The notes under the pieces were generated by a model. The model did not search any database. It saw nothing but the letters and a program-made list of their open reading frames with translations, and was not told the DNA's origin. A DNA stretch of 64,000 bases, taken from JAJNBA01 sp035512775 (GTDB lineage: Bacteria; Actinomycetota; UBA4738; HRBIN12). The stretch is taken from NCBI GenBank assembly GCA_035512775.1, contig DATKDI010000040.1, positions 1 to 64,000 of the forward strand, in the 5' to 3' direction. The position numbers were made by a program, and so were the translations under genes. How positions within the stretch are numbered: position 1 is the first letter of the stretch; the number at the start of each line of letters is the position of its first letter. This document shows, in pieces, positions 1 to 7,862 of this stretch.

Positions 1-1
1 C

Positions 2-1243
2 AAGGTCCTGTCACACGTCTTCCCCGTGATGGCGCCGGCGCTCGCGCTCGCCGCCGACCCGGACGCGGCTCTCGTGCGGCTGGAGCGGATCGCGGAGGCG
101 GTGGGGGACCGGTCGGGGCCGGCCGACGCGCTCGCGGCCGATCCGCAAGCGGCTCGGCGATTGGCCCACCTCGCAGCGGCGAGCTCGTTCGCGACCGACC
201 TGCTGGTCGCCGAGCCGGACCGGATCCTCGCGCTCTCCGGCAGTTTGTTCGGGGCGCCCGCCGTGGACTCGCAGGCCCAGCTCGTCGAGGCGGTCGCGCG
301 AACTGCTGCTCGTGAGCTCACGCCCCGCGAGACGGGAGAGGCGATCGCCGCCGTGGCCTACACGGTCATCGAGGAGGCGGTCGCCGCCGCCGAGCCCGAC
401 CTCCCGTTCGCCGTCGTGGGACTGGGCAAGCTCGGCGCGAAGGAGCTGAACGTGGCGAGCGACCTCGACGTCGTGTTCGTGTACGAGGGCGAAGGCCCGG
501 ACGACCTCGCACGCGCGACAGCCGCGGCCGAGCGCGTGATGCGCCACGTGCACGAGGCAGGCTGGGAGCCCGACGCCGACCTCCGGCCCGAGGGGCGGAG
601 CGGCCCGCTGGCACGTTCGATGGCCGGCTACCTCGAGTATTGGGAGCGCTACGCGGACCCGTGGGAGTTCCAGTCGCTGCTGCGGGCCCGGCACGTGGCC
701 GGGAACAAAGACCTCGGTCGGCGCTTCGAGCTGAACGCGGCCGATTTCGCGTATCCGCCCGACGGGCTGACGCTCGATCGGGTGGTGGAGATCCGCCGGA
801 TGCGCGAGCGGATCGAGCGAGAACGGGTGAGACCGCCCGAGGCGTCGAGGTTCCACTTCAAGCTCGGCGTCGGGTCGCTGGCCGACGTCCAGTTCGCCGT
901 CGAGCTCTCCTTGATGCGCTTCGGCGGCGAGCACCCCGAGGTGCGTTCCCGGAGAACGCTCGAGGCGATCGAACGACTCGCTGCGGGGCGTCATCTGGAG
1001 GATCAGGTCGCGCGCGACCTCGCGGAGGCGTTCGTGTTCCTCTCCGATGTGAAGAACGCGCTCGAGATGGACCGGCGGGTCCACGCGGAGGCGGTCCCGG
1101 CGGCGCCGGCCGAGCAAACGGCGCTCGCCCGGCGACTCGGCCTCGAGGAGTATCCACGGCAGGCGTTCCTGGAGCGGTACCTGCACGTGACGAGGAGGTG
1201 TCGCCGGGCGATGGAACGGGTCTTCGCGGAGGCGCTCGCCTAA
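2..1243 (+). CDS. glnE: Glutamine synthetase adenylyltransferase/adenylyl-removing enzyme, C-terminal part
   Basis: This is the 3' portion of GlnE, which adenylylates and de-adenylylates glutamine synthetase to tune nitrogen assimilation. The reading frame is open from base 2, so the gene is cut by the window edge and the first in-window ATG (26) is not its start. About 413 codons remain of a protein that is usually about 950-1000 residues. The second nucleotidyltransferase domain is visible in the motif GLGKLGAKELNVASDLDVVF (bases about 418-477), with the Gly-rich loop and the SDLD metal-binding acidic pair. A helical C-terminal domain with LGVGSLADVQF follows. The target enzyme GlnA lies about 8 kb away and carries the conserved Tyr region. 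Stop is TAA at 1241-1243; mscL follows after 25 bp. Confidence 0.93.
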   Translation, partial: KVLSHVFPVMAPALALAADPDAALVRLERIAEAVGDRSGPADALAADPQAARRLAHLAAASSFATDLLVAEPDRILALSGSLFGAPAVDSQAQLVEAVARTAARELTPRETGEAIAAVAYTVIEEAVAAAEPDLPFAVVGLGKLGAKELNVASDLDVVFVYEGEGPDDLARATAAAERVMRHVHEAGWEPDADLRPEGRSGPLARSMAGYLEYWERYADPWEFQSLLRARHVAGNKDLGRRFELNAADFAYPPDGLTLDRVVEIRRMRERIERERVRPPEASRFHFKLGVGSLADVQFAVELSLMRFGGEHPEVRSRRTLEAIERLAAGRHLEDQVARDLAEAFVFLSDVKNALEMDRRVHAEAVPAAPAEQTALARRLGLEEYPRQAFLERYLHVTRRCRRAMERVFAEALA

Positions 1244-1268
1244 GAGCCAAGGAAGAGGAGAAAGAACG

Positions 1269-1627
1269 ATGCTCCAAGAGTTCAAGGAGTTCGTCTCGAA
1301 GGGAACCTGGTCGATCTCGCGGTGGCTGTCGTCCTCGGACTCGCGTTCGCCACGGTGGTGAACTCATTGGTCGCAGACGTGGTCACGCCTCTGATCGCCG
1401 CGATCTTCGGCCAGCCGGATTTCTCGGCGATCACGATCCCCGTCGGCGACAGCGAGATCTTGATCGGGAACTTCCTCAACGCGCTGATCTCGTTCGTGAT
1501 CGTCGCGTTCGTGCTGTTCCTCGTGGTCAGGGCCTACAACCGCACATTCCCGAAGAAGGAAGCGGCCGCGGGGCCGACCGAGGTCGAGTTGCTCACCGAG
1601 ATCCGGGACGCCTTGAGTAGTCGCTAA
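1269..1627 (+). pseudogene. mscL: Large-conductance mechanosensitive channel MscL, interrupted by a 1-base frameshift
   Basis: MscL is a homopentameric inner-membrane channel that releases solutes under hypo-osmotic shock. An ATG at 1269 with AGGAG just upstream encodes MLQEFKEFVSKG, the classic N-terminal amphipathic helix. The frame then shifts. From about 1304 another frame continues NLVDLAVAVVLGLAFATVV through two membrane helices to the basic/acidic cytoplasmic tail and the stop at 1625-1627. Adding one G to the GGG at 1301-1303 would restore a normal MscL of about 119 residues. All other family features are intact. I therefore suspect either a very recent mutation or a consensus error in a short G tract. 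As written, no full-length channel is made, although an internal GTG at 1322 could give a truncated product lacking the first helix. Confidence 0.88.
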
Positions 1628-1652
1628 CCCCATTTCCAGGTATGAAGGTTGC

Positions 1653-1964
1653 ATGACCACACAACCGATACCTACGGGCATGGAGATCGAGGCGACCTCC
1701 GACGCCCTGAAACTGATCCGCGCTCGAGGCGGGATGCTCTTCGTCTGGATCGAGGCCGGGATGCGAGGCCTGCGGTTCCTGCGGACCTCGACGGAGCCGC
1801 CGGAGGATGCCCTGAACTGGGAGCGGACCGAGACTGCGGAGGGCTTCTTGGTGTTCACGCCTCCAAAGATGCGGAAGCCGCGGATGCTCCAGCTGGAGGT
1901 GCGAGGGTTCTTCACTCGCCTGCGGATCGACGCGCTCTGGAACGGCTGCGCCTTCATCATCTAG
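1653..1964 (+). CDS. Conserved-looking small protein of unknown function
   Basis: This is a 103-residue protein starting at ATG 1653, preceded by a weak AAGG-type ribosome site. It has no clear membrane segment and no catalytic motif I recognise. The alternation of hydrophobic beta-strand-like stretches (GMLFVWIEAG, EGFLVFTP, MLQLEVRGFF) suggests a small beta-rich fold. The general length and strand pattern faintly recall HesB/IscA-like proteins, but the three metal-binding cysteines of that family are absent (only one Cys, near the C-terminus). It sits between mscL and the restriction-modification island and could belong to either. Function unassigned. Confidence 0.55.
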   Translation: MTTQPIPTGMEIEATSDALKLIRARGGMLFVWIEAGMRGLRFLRTSTEPPEDALNWERTETAEGFLVFTPPKMRKPRMLQLEVRGFFTRLRIDALWNGCAFII

Positions 1965-1981
1965 CCGTACCCTTCCCATCC

Positions 1982-2617
1982 GTGGACGTCCCTTGGTTCC
2001 GGCGGCGGTTGCTCTCGTGGGGTCGAGAGAATCGCCGATCCTTCCCGTGGCGCGAGACCGATGATCCATGGCGGGTACTTGTGGCCGAGGTCTTGCTTCA
2101 GCGATCCCGTGGGAAGACGGTCGCGAAGGTCTACGAAGAGCTCTTCAAGCGCTGGCCCGATGCGGCGGCGCTGAGCCGCGCACGGGAGACGTCGATCGCC
2201 TCCGTGATCAGACCCCTTGGGCTCGTTCGCCGCGCGTCAACGTTGCGCGCGATGGCACGTGACGTCCAGCGGCGTGGCGGAGTGCCCGAGGATGCACAAG
2301 AGCTGCTGGCCCTTCCCGGAGTTGGCCGGTATGCCGCGAACGCGACTCTCGTGGTCGCCTACGGGAGGCGAGCTCCTGTCGTGGACGGAGTCACCGCTCG
2401 CGTCTACCGTCGATACTTCGGTCTGCCGTCGGACCTACCGGCTACCGCGGATCCGGATCTCTGGGAGAGGGTGGACGAGGCAACTCCCGTTGGTGCGACT
2501 CGAGACTGGAACTGGGCAGTGCTGGATCTCGCGTCCGATGTTTGTCTACCGGCCCGGCCACGCTGCCACAGCTGCCCCTTGGTGGAGCGGTGTACCTACG
2601 GATCCGAGGTCGCTTGA
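1982..2617 (+). CDS. MutY/EndoIII-superfamily DNA glycosylase, MIG (T:G mismatch)-like
   Basis: A HhH-GPD DNA glycosylase with a C-terminal [4Fe-4S] cluster, 211 residues from GTG 1982. Visible features are the N-terminal FPWRETDDPW block, the helix AEVLLQRSRGKTVAKVY (E36), the hairpin LPGVGRYAAN (111-120), the catalytic Asp in PVVDGVTARV (D135), and the cluster cysteines C188-X6-C195-X2-C198-X5-C204. EndoIII has a catalytic Lys in the hairpin; here the position is Tyr117, as in the thymine glycosylase MIG of Methanothermobacter plasmid pFV1. The LLQRS in place of MutY's LQQT also resembles MIG. The next gene is a C5-cytosine methyltransferase, whose product 5mC deaminates to T. The inferred role is therefore repair of T:G mismatches at the methylated site, in the niche usually filled by Vsr. 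A plain MutY is the alternative. Confidence 0.82.
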   Translation: MDVPWFRRRLLSWGRENRRSFPWRETDDPWRVLVAEVLLQRSRGKTVAKVYEELFKRWPDAAALSRARETSIASVIRPLGLVRRASTLRAMARDVQRRGGVPEDAQELLALPGVGRYAANATLVVAYGRRAPVVDGVTARVYRRYFGLPSDLPATADPDLWERVDEATPVGATRDWNWAVLDLASDVCLPARPRCHSCPLVERCTYGSEVA

Positions 2618-2704
2618 TCCGTGTCGGCTTCCCGTGCTAGCATCCGGACAGCGGATCACAGAGGTGTGATTCTAGCCCGCGAACCTCTCCCCAAGGGGGT
2701 CCAA

Positions 2705-3967
2705 GTGGATACAGGGAAGAGGGACGCGCGACCGGGGAGCGCGGGAAGAGTGGTCGAACTCTTCGCTGGCGTGGGCGGATTCCGTCTCGGACTCGAGGCC
2801 AGCGGATGGGAGACGATCTGGGCCAACCAGTGGGAGCCCTCGACTAAAACCCAGCACGCCGCCGAGTGTTACGAGAAGCGGTTCGGTGGCGGCACGCTGG
2901 TCAACGAAGACATCAACCTGATCGTCCAGCAGATCGATGGTGATGGTGCCGGGCCGGTGCCAGCCCACGATCTTCTCGTCGGCGGGTTCCCGTGCCAGGA
3001 CTATTCGGTCGCGAAGATGCGCAGCCAGGCTCACGGGATCGTTGGCAAGAAGGGCGTCCTCTGGTGGGCGATCTATCGGATCCTGGAAACGAAGCGGCCG
3101 CGTCTCGTCTTGCTTGAGAACGTCGACAGGCTCTTGAAATCACCGACGGCTCAACGAGGACGAGACTTCGCGATCATCCTCGCCTGCCTGTCCGACCTCG
3201 GATACCTCGTCGAGTGGCGAGTCGTGAACGCCGCGGACTATGGGTTCCCACAGAGGAGACGGCGAGTCTTCCTAGTCGCCCATCACCTCGGCGGCGGACC
3301 CAAGCCTGGGTGGCGAGGACCGATCTCGTGGATCGCTGACGAGGGTGCCTTGGCTCGAGGTCTCCCGATCGAGACTCCCACGGCCATTGAGGTCGATCCA
3401 CCCGACATCAAGTTGGAGGGCGATCTCAAAGAGATCACGGACGGCTTCGGCGTAAGCAATACAGTGACACCATTCCTCAGCGCCGGTGTCATGTGGCGCC
3501 GAGCCGTTTGGACAAGGGCGGTCCAGCCGCGCCACTCAGGCGGCAGGACAGTTCTCCGCGACGTGCTCCAGCCGGCGACCGAGATTCCGGAGTCATTCTT
3601 CATCCCGACTGAGCAATTGGAGAGATGGGTCTATCTGAAAGGTCGGAAGGATATCCCGCGCATCGCGAAGAACGGTCACGAGTACCTGTACTCGGAGGGA
3701 GGAATCGCATTCCCTGATCCGATCGATCAACCATCGAGGACGATCCTCACCGGAGAGGGTGGAGTCACCCCCTCTCGGTTCAAGCACGTTGTGGACGCCG
3801 GGAATGGTCGGCTACGCCGGCTCACACCACTTGAACTAGAACGCCTGAACGGCTTCGAGGACAACTGGACCGACACCGGGATGCCCGATGGGCGGCGCGC
3901 GTTCATGATGGGGAACGCGCTCGTGGTGGGGCTAGTGAAGCAGATAGGTAAGGCGTTGGCTCACTGA
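2705..3967 (+). CDS. DNA (cytosine-5-)-methyltransferase of a type II restriction-modification system
   Basis: This is an m5C DNA methyltransferase of about 420 residues. Conserved motifs are in canonical order: I VELFAGVGGFRLGLE (SAM binding), IV GGFPCQDYS with nucleophile Cys97, VI LLENVDRLL, VIII QRRRRVFLVA, IX RRLTPLELERLNGF, and X MGNALVVGLV. The target-recognition region (about residues 200-340) gives no specificity I can read. I chose GTG 2705 because AAGGGGGT lies 4 bp upstream and the SAM-binding motif then begins at residue 17; an in-frame GTG at 2621 is also possible. It follows the MIG-like glycosylase by 87 bp and converges on the endonuclease gene (2-bp gap). Base composition is visibly less GC-rich than the surrounding genes, consistent with horizontal transfer. 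Confidence 0.93.
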   Translation: MDTGKRDARPGSAGRVVELFAGVGGFRLGLEASGWETIWANQWEPSTKTQHAAECYEKRFGGGTLVNEDINLIVQQIDGDGAGPVPAHDLLVGGFPCQDYSVAKMRSQAHGIVGKKGVLWWAIYRILETKRPRLVLLENVDRLLKSPTAQRGRDFAIILACLSDLGYLVEWRVVNAADYGFPQRRRRVFLVAHHLGGGPKPGWRGPISWIADEGALARGLPIETPTAIEVDPPDIKLEGDLKEITDGFGVSNTVTPFLSAGVMWRRAVWTRAVQPRHSGGRTVLRDVLQPATEIPESFFIPTEQLERWVYLKGRKDIPRIAKNGHEYLYSEGGIAFPDPIDQPSRTILTGEGGVTPSRFKHVVDAGNGRLRRLTPLELERLNGFEDNWTDTGMPDGRRAFMMGNALVVGLVKQIGKALAH

Positions 3968-3969
3968 GC

Positions 3970-4605
3970 TCAATCGATCGGCGACAGCGGTACAGAAGCG
4001 GGTTCGGCTGGCTTCCGGAAGGACTTCGTTCCTCGGAATGCATCGGTGTTCGGCCAGCCATCCGCGCTCAGGCCGACGACCAGAATCGGGATAGGCATGA
4101 TCGGTCGCATCATCTCGAGCCACGCGTTGGCAAGTTCGAACGTTCCGACGGCACTGTCCATGCGAGCCCATCCCTTGAGGGTCTCAGTCGCGAAGAACGC
4201 AACTCCCACGTCGATCCGGTGTTCGGGTATGACTTTGTCGGACTCCCCAGCGATGTTGAGTCGAGTGAAGGTCCAGGGAACTGCCTCCGCGTGATTGAAG
4301 GAGACCTCTACTCCGATTCGGGCCTTTATGAAGTCCATCTTCCATTTGCGCAGCGCCTTCTGATTGGCGGGGAAAAGTCGGGGTTCCTCTATCCAACCCG
4401 AAGGGGCAAGACGCTCACGGAAGAGGCGATTGATCGAGGTCTGTCCACCGGCGGGTGAGCGCTTCCCCTCGGCCTCGAAGGCGCCGTGCACGCGAAGGAC
4501 GTCTTCCCGTGTGATCGATCGCGCCGCCATCACCAATTCGCCCCACGAGTCGCGATTCTCTAGGATCTCGCGAGCATGGCGAAAGTCGTGAGTGGAGAAC
4601 TCCAC
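3970..4605 (-). CDS. Probable type II restriction endonuclease, BglII/BstYI-like PD-(D/E)XK fold
   Basis: A 211-residue protein read leftward from GTG 4605, ending 2 bp from the methyltransferase stop. The centre has the arrangement D91-X8-E100-X-S102 (KMDFIKARIGVEVSF), which matches the spacing of the BglII active-site residues D84, E93 and Q95. It is followed by FNHAEA, a strand IDVGVAFFAT and a late hydrophobic strand PIPILVVGL, all in the order seen in the BglII family. An upstream stretch QTSINRLFRERLAPSGW also resembles this family. The partner methyltransferase lies immediately convergent, so context supports the call. Recognition site unknown; a GATC-containing site is a guess from the family. 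Composition is lower in GC than flanking genes. Assignment rests on motifs and position, not a search. Confidence 0.72.
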   Translation of the reverse strand: MEFSTHDFRHAREILENRDSWGELVMAARSITREDVLRVHGAFEAEGKRSPAGGQTSINRLFRERLAPSGWIEEPRLFPANQKALRKWKMDFIKARIGVEVSFNHAEAVPWTFTRLNIAGESDKVIPEHRIDVGVAFFATETLKGWARMDSAVGTFELANAWLEMMRPIMPIPILVVGLSADGWPNTDAFRGTKSFRKPAEPASVPLSPID

Positions 4606-4640
4606 GGAACAGATGGTAGGACTTCCGAACGGAGTCCGTC

Positions 4641-4973
4641 GTGAGTGGCTGGGTCGACATCGGGTCGTTGGAAGAGCTGACTGACGGGAGGCCCATTCGG
4701 GTCACCGTGGGAGAGCAGTTGGTGTTGCTCGTGAGGGCCGACGATGCGGTGTTCGCGATCGGGAATCAATGCACTCACCAGGGTGCCGGACTCGATCGGG
4801 GTGTGGTCAAGATCGCCGGTTCGGTGAAGACCGTGACGTGTCCTGCGCACGGGAGCATGTTCAACCTCGAGACGGGCAAGCCGATGCGGCCGCCGGCCAC
4901 GAAGCCGGTTCCCGTGTACGACGCGAAGATCGAGGACGGCCGGGTCTTCGTTCGGCCTCGAGCTGAGACCTAG
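4641..4973 (+). CDS. Rieske-type [2Fe-2S] ferredoxin
   Basis: A soluble 110-residue Rieske protein beginning at GTG 4641. The cluster ligands are the CTHQG box (Cys-X-His) and the CPAHGSMF box (Cys-X2-His). The later segment PVPVYDAKIEDGRVFV is typical of small dioxygenase or nitrite-reductase-like Rieske ferredoxins. No signal peptide or membrane anchor is present, so it is cytoplasmic and probably a single-electron carrier for an oxygenase or reductase encoded elsewhere. Its stop overlaps the convergent glycosylase gene by 4 bp. It marks the return to host-like, high-GC composition after the restriction-modification island. Confidence 0.85.
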   Translation: MSGWVDIGSLEELTDGRPIRVTVGEQLVLLVRADDAVFAIGNQCTHQGAGLDRGVVKIAGSVKTVTCPAHGSMFNLETGKPMRPPATKPVPVYDAKIEDGRVFVRPRAET

Positions 4974-5884
4974 AGCTTCTCGATCGAGCGGGCTTCCATC
5001 CGGGGACCCCATGCTGGAGGCGAGAGGTGGCTCGCTTCCAGCAGGCGCTGGACCCGGCCTCGCTGTCCTCGGTACGGCTCCAGCAGCTCCAGCATCCGCT
5101 CGTCGTCGGCGCGCGGCTCGCCCGCCAGCGCCCACGCCACGACGTCCGGGAGGTGATAGTCACCGACCGAGACGGCGTCGGGATCACCGAACGACAGCCG
5201 CATGACCTCCGCCGCGGTCCAGGGGCCGACCCCAGGCAACGCTTCCAGTCGGCGCCGAGCCTCGTCGAACGGCACCTCGGCGAGCGACTCCAGCGACGCC
5301 GCCCTCGCGCACACGACTCGCACCACCTCCGCGCGGCGTCGCTCCACCCCCCACGGGTGGAACCGGAAGTACGGAAGCTTGGCCACCTGCGCGGGATCCG
5401 GGGGCAACAGCAGGCCGCCCTCGCCGGGTGCGGGTTCGCTCATCTCCCTCGTAATCCGCCGCCACGCGCGGCGGGCCTCCATCCCCACCACCTTCTGCTC
5501 GAGGATCGCCGCGATCAGGGTTCGCACCACGTCAAGCGCGCGCGTGAGCCGAACACTGTGATGTTCCTTCCACACCTGCGACATCACCTCGTCCCGAGGC
5601 TCGAACGCGGAAAGGTCGTCGTCGGCGCCGACCAGCCCCGGCGCCCGATCCAAAGCCCACGCGGCTCCCGACCCCCATGCGGTCGCGACGACCTTCCCGT
5701 GTCCGGGCGCCAGCCGAAGCGTGACCGGGCCATCGGGCGTTCGTGCGGCGCGCCACGTCTCGTGTCGCTCGATCCGCATCGTCGGGTCACCCGTCCCTCG
5801 CCGGAGCGGGAAGAGGGTCGCGGCCAGGTCGTACGGCTCCTCGATCGGGATCAGGCGCGTCCGTTCTTCCGACACGACGCTCAC
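4970..5884 (-). CDS. AlkA-like 3-methyladenine DNA glycosylase (HhH-GPD)
   Basis: A 304-residue base-excision repair protein. The helix-hairpin-helix LPGVGPWTAAEVM and the downstream catalytic Asp in VSVGDYHLPDVV place it in the AlkA/OGG branch of HhH-GPD glycosylases. No cluster cysteines follow, unlike the EndoIII/MutY branch. The N-terminal ~100 residues form an AlkA_N-like beta region (PVTLRLAPGHGKVVATAWGSGA). The GTG start at 5884 overlaps the stop of the upstream metallophosphoesterase (GTGA), so the two are translationally coupled. Likely removes alkylated purines. Confidence 0.85.
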   Translation of the reverse strand: MSVVSEERTRLIPIEEPYDLAATLFPLRRGTGDPTMRIERHETWRAARTPDGPVTLRLAPGHGKVVATAWGSGAAWALDRAPGLVGADDDLSAFEPRDEVMSQVWKEHHSVRLTRALDVVRTLIAAILEQKVVGMEARRAWRRITREMSEPAPGEGGLLLPPDPAQVAKLPYFRFHPWGVERRRAEVVRVVCARAASLESLAEVPFDEARRRLEALPGVGPWTAAEVMRLSFGDPDAVSVGDYHLPDVVAWALAGEPRADDERMLELLEPYRGQRGRVQRLLEASHLSPPAWGPRMEARSIEKL

Positions 5885-7338
5885 TCCGAAGGACTTGGCG
5901 AAGAGGAGGCAGTCGACGTACCCGGCAGGGACGGGCTCGGCGACACGCCGACGTCAGACGCGAGGTGCCGCTCGATCTCGAGGCTCCCGGTCTCGGGGAA
6001 CTGCGTCACGACGTCCCACGCGACGAGCTGCATGTCCCCGTCGGTATCGTCGCGGAAGTAAAGGACCTCTGCGGAGAACGGAACGTTGCCCTCCGCGGTG
6101 AAGCCGGTCGGCCCCGCGCCGCCGGTGGTCCCCACCCGCAGGAAGAGGGTCCCGTCGACCACCTCGTCTCGATCCTCGTGGAAGTGCCCCGACACGACCA
6201 GGGGCACCATCCCGGCCACCCCTTCAGCCATGCGGTCGTCGTGGACGAGCAGGATGTCCGGCGGCTCCGCGAGCTCACCCACGTCCGCGACGACGCGTTC
6301 CGCCGCCGCCTCGACCAACTCGATGACGTCCTCGTCGCCGGTCGGCGTGCCCCGTTGCTCGTTGAAGTAGGGGTGTCCGAGCCCGTAGATCGTGAACCCG
6401 TCCACCTCGGCCGTCTCGCCGTCGAGGACGACGGTCTCGTCGACCTCGGCCAGAGCGTCCTGGAAGTCGGCCGAGTCGTGGTTGCCTCGCACCCAGACGT
6501 AGGGCAGCTCGAAGTCGGGGATCTCCGAGAGGATGAACTCCTCGTTGGGCGCCCCGAACGAGGTCGTGTCGCCGGTGTCGATCACGAGGTCGACGTCGAA
6601 GCTCCTCGCCAGCTCTTGCGCGAACCCATAGCCGAGCGTCGAGAGATGGATGTCCGAGATGTGCAGGACGCGGATCTCGTCACCACGTCCCAACGGGTTC
6701 GACTCGACGGCCGCGTACGCGCGGGCGGCGCCGGCCACCACTCGGCGAAGCTCGTCCCGGAAGTACCCGACGCGTTCGATCGCGCCCTCGACCGGACCGA
6801 AGAGCTGGGGCACCAGGCGGAGGGACCCCGTGTAGCTGGGTGCCTGGAACGCCGCAGCGTTGAACCCGATCGCCGTGAACCCGACCGAGAGAACAACCGC
6901 GAGGAGTCCGGCCTCCGTGGCTCGAAGGACCTCGAGCCATCGGTTCCGGAACGCGAGCAGTCCGAGGGCCGCCGCGCCGGCGACGCCCACCAACACGACC
7001 CACGCCGCGAACCATCCCACCGCGTCGAACGTGTTCCGTTCGACCTCGGCCGCGACCGAGTCCACCCCTCGACGGAGTCCTTCCTGGAGCGCCTCGACGT
7101 CGACTTCACGGAGCGAGGCGCGGAGGTGGAGCGGGGCGCCGTGAGTGTCGGCCCGGAGCCTCCCGAGCGGGGGGAGCGAGATGTCGGTCACGCTCCGGCC
7201 GAAATCGGCCTCGAGCTGCACCTGGAACGGCCCGGCGTCGACGGTGGTCTTCGCGAAGGCTTGGAGCGCGAGCGCCGCTCCGGCGACACCGACGAGGATC
7301 GGGCCGAGGAGCCTCGCCCAGCGGGGCATGCGAGTCAT
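5881..7338 (-). CDS. Membrane-anchored metallophosphoesterase
   Basis: About 485 residues in two parts. The N-terminal half has an initial membrane segment (RLLGPILVGVAGAALALQAF) and two more hydrophobic segments (AAWVVLVGVAGAAALGLLAF, AGLLAVVLSVGFTAIGFNAAAF). The C-terminal half is a calcineurin-like phosphoesterase with dinuclear-metal motifs in order: HISDIHLS, VIDTGDTTSF, RGNHDSAD, a later HDD, and SGHFHED. The active domain would lie outside or at the membrane face. I start at the ATG at 7338 rather than the GTG three codons earlier; neither has a strong ribosome site. It is the first gene of a two-gene unit with the AlkA-like glycosylase. Substrate unknown. Confidence 0.86.
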   Translation of the reverse strand: MTRMPRWARLLGPILVGVAGAALALQAFAKTTVDAGPFQVQLEADFGRSVTDISLPPLGRLRADTHGAPLHLRASLREVDVEALQEGLRRGVDSVAAEVERNTFDAVGWFAAWVVLVGVAGAAALGLLAFRNRWLEVLRATEAGLLAVVLSVGFTAIGFNAAAFQAPSYTGSLRLVPQLFGPVEGAIERVGYFRDELRRVVAGAARAYAAVESNPLGRGDEIRVLHISDIHLSTLGYGFAQELARSFDVDLVIDTGDTTSFGAPNEEFILSEIPDFELPYVWVRGNHDSADFQDALAEVDETVVLDGETAEVDGFTIYGLGHPYFNEQRGTPTGDEDVIELVEAAAERVVADVGELAEPPDILLVHDDRMAEGVAGMVPLVVSGHFHEDRDEVVDGTLFLRVGTTGGAGPTGFTAEGNVPFSAEVLYFRDDTDGDMQLVAWDVVTQFPETGSLEIERHLASDVGVSPSPSLPGTSTASSSPSPSE

Positions 7339-7385
7339 GGCGGGCACCGTAGCAGCGGCTCAGCGGCAGCCCGTGTAGCCCGACG

Positions 7386-7549
7386 TCAGGCTGCCGACGA
7401 CGGGTCTTCGGAGGCGGCGACCTCCCGCACCAACTCGATGAACGCCTCCAAGTACGGGGACGTCACCGCCAGGAGGCACTCGGCCCGTTCCACCCCTTCG
7501 TCCAAGAACGGGATCACGGCCGCGAGGAAGTCGCTCGCCTCGGACGGCC
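7386..7549 (-). pseudogene. N-terminal fragment of a MEDS-domain sensor protein (inverted remnant)
   Basis: Read leftward, this stretch encodes SEASDFLAAVIPFLDEGVER and then AECLLAVTSPYLEAFIELV, ending at a TGA at 7386-7388. This is the first part of a MEDS (DcmR-type sensory) domain: the 'FL...PFL.EG...GE..L.V' pattern. No start codon is available in this frame near 7549. The rest of the domain is found on the opposite strand immediately to the right. It appears to be half of a broken gene. Confidence 0.55.
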
Positions 7550-7858
7550 ATGGAGAGCTACCGCTCGTTCGTGAACCAGAAGCTCGAGGCGGGAGCGACC
7601 TGGATCCGGGTCATTTCCGAGTCCGAGTTCATAGGCCGATCCGCCGCGGAGACCGCGGCGTGGACCCGCTACGACTCCTTCGTCAACATCGCGTTCGCTT
7701 CATCGCCGGCGACCATCCTCTGCACCTACGACGACAGATCCTGGCCCGCGGAGGCCATCGCCGACGCGCGCCTGACCCACCCCGAGGTCGCTCACGGGAA
7801 CGAGATATCCGTGGATCCCGCCTATCGAGAGCCCCAGGACTTCCTGATCGATCACTGA
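7550..7858 (+). pseudogene. C-terminal part of a MEDS-domain sensor protein (truncated)
   Basis: An open frame of 102 residues from ATG 7550. The sequence YRSFVNQKLEAG, ISESEFIGRSAAE, AWTRYDSFVNIAFA, PATILCTYDD and ARLTHPEVAHG corresponds to the second half of MEDS-type sensory proteins, which normally begin about 80-100 residues earlier. The missing first half lies inverted on the other strand at 7386-7549. No ATP-binding anti-sigma domain follows. I treat it as a remnant, although the ORF itself is intact and might still be translated. Confidence 0.6.
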
Positions 7859-7862
7859 CCGC

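Noticed and set aside
4970..5884. AlkA-like glycosylase as part of the restriction-modification island
   Set aside because: It has host-like composition, is coupled to a metallophosphoesterase gene, and belongs to the AlkA rather than the T:G-specific branch.
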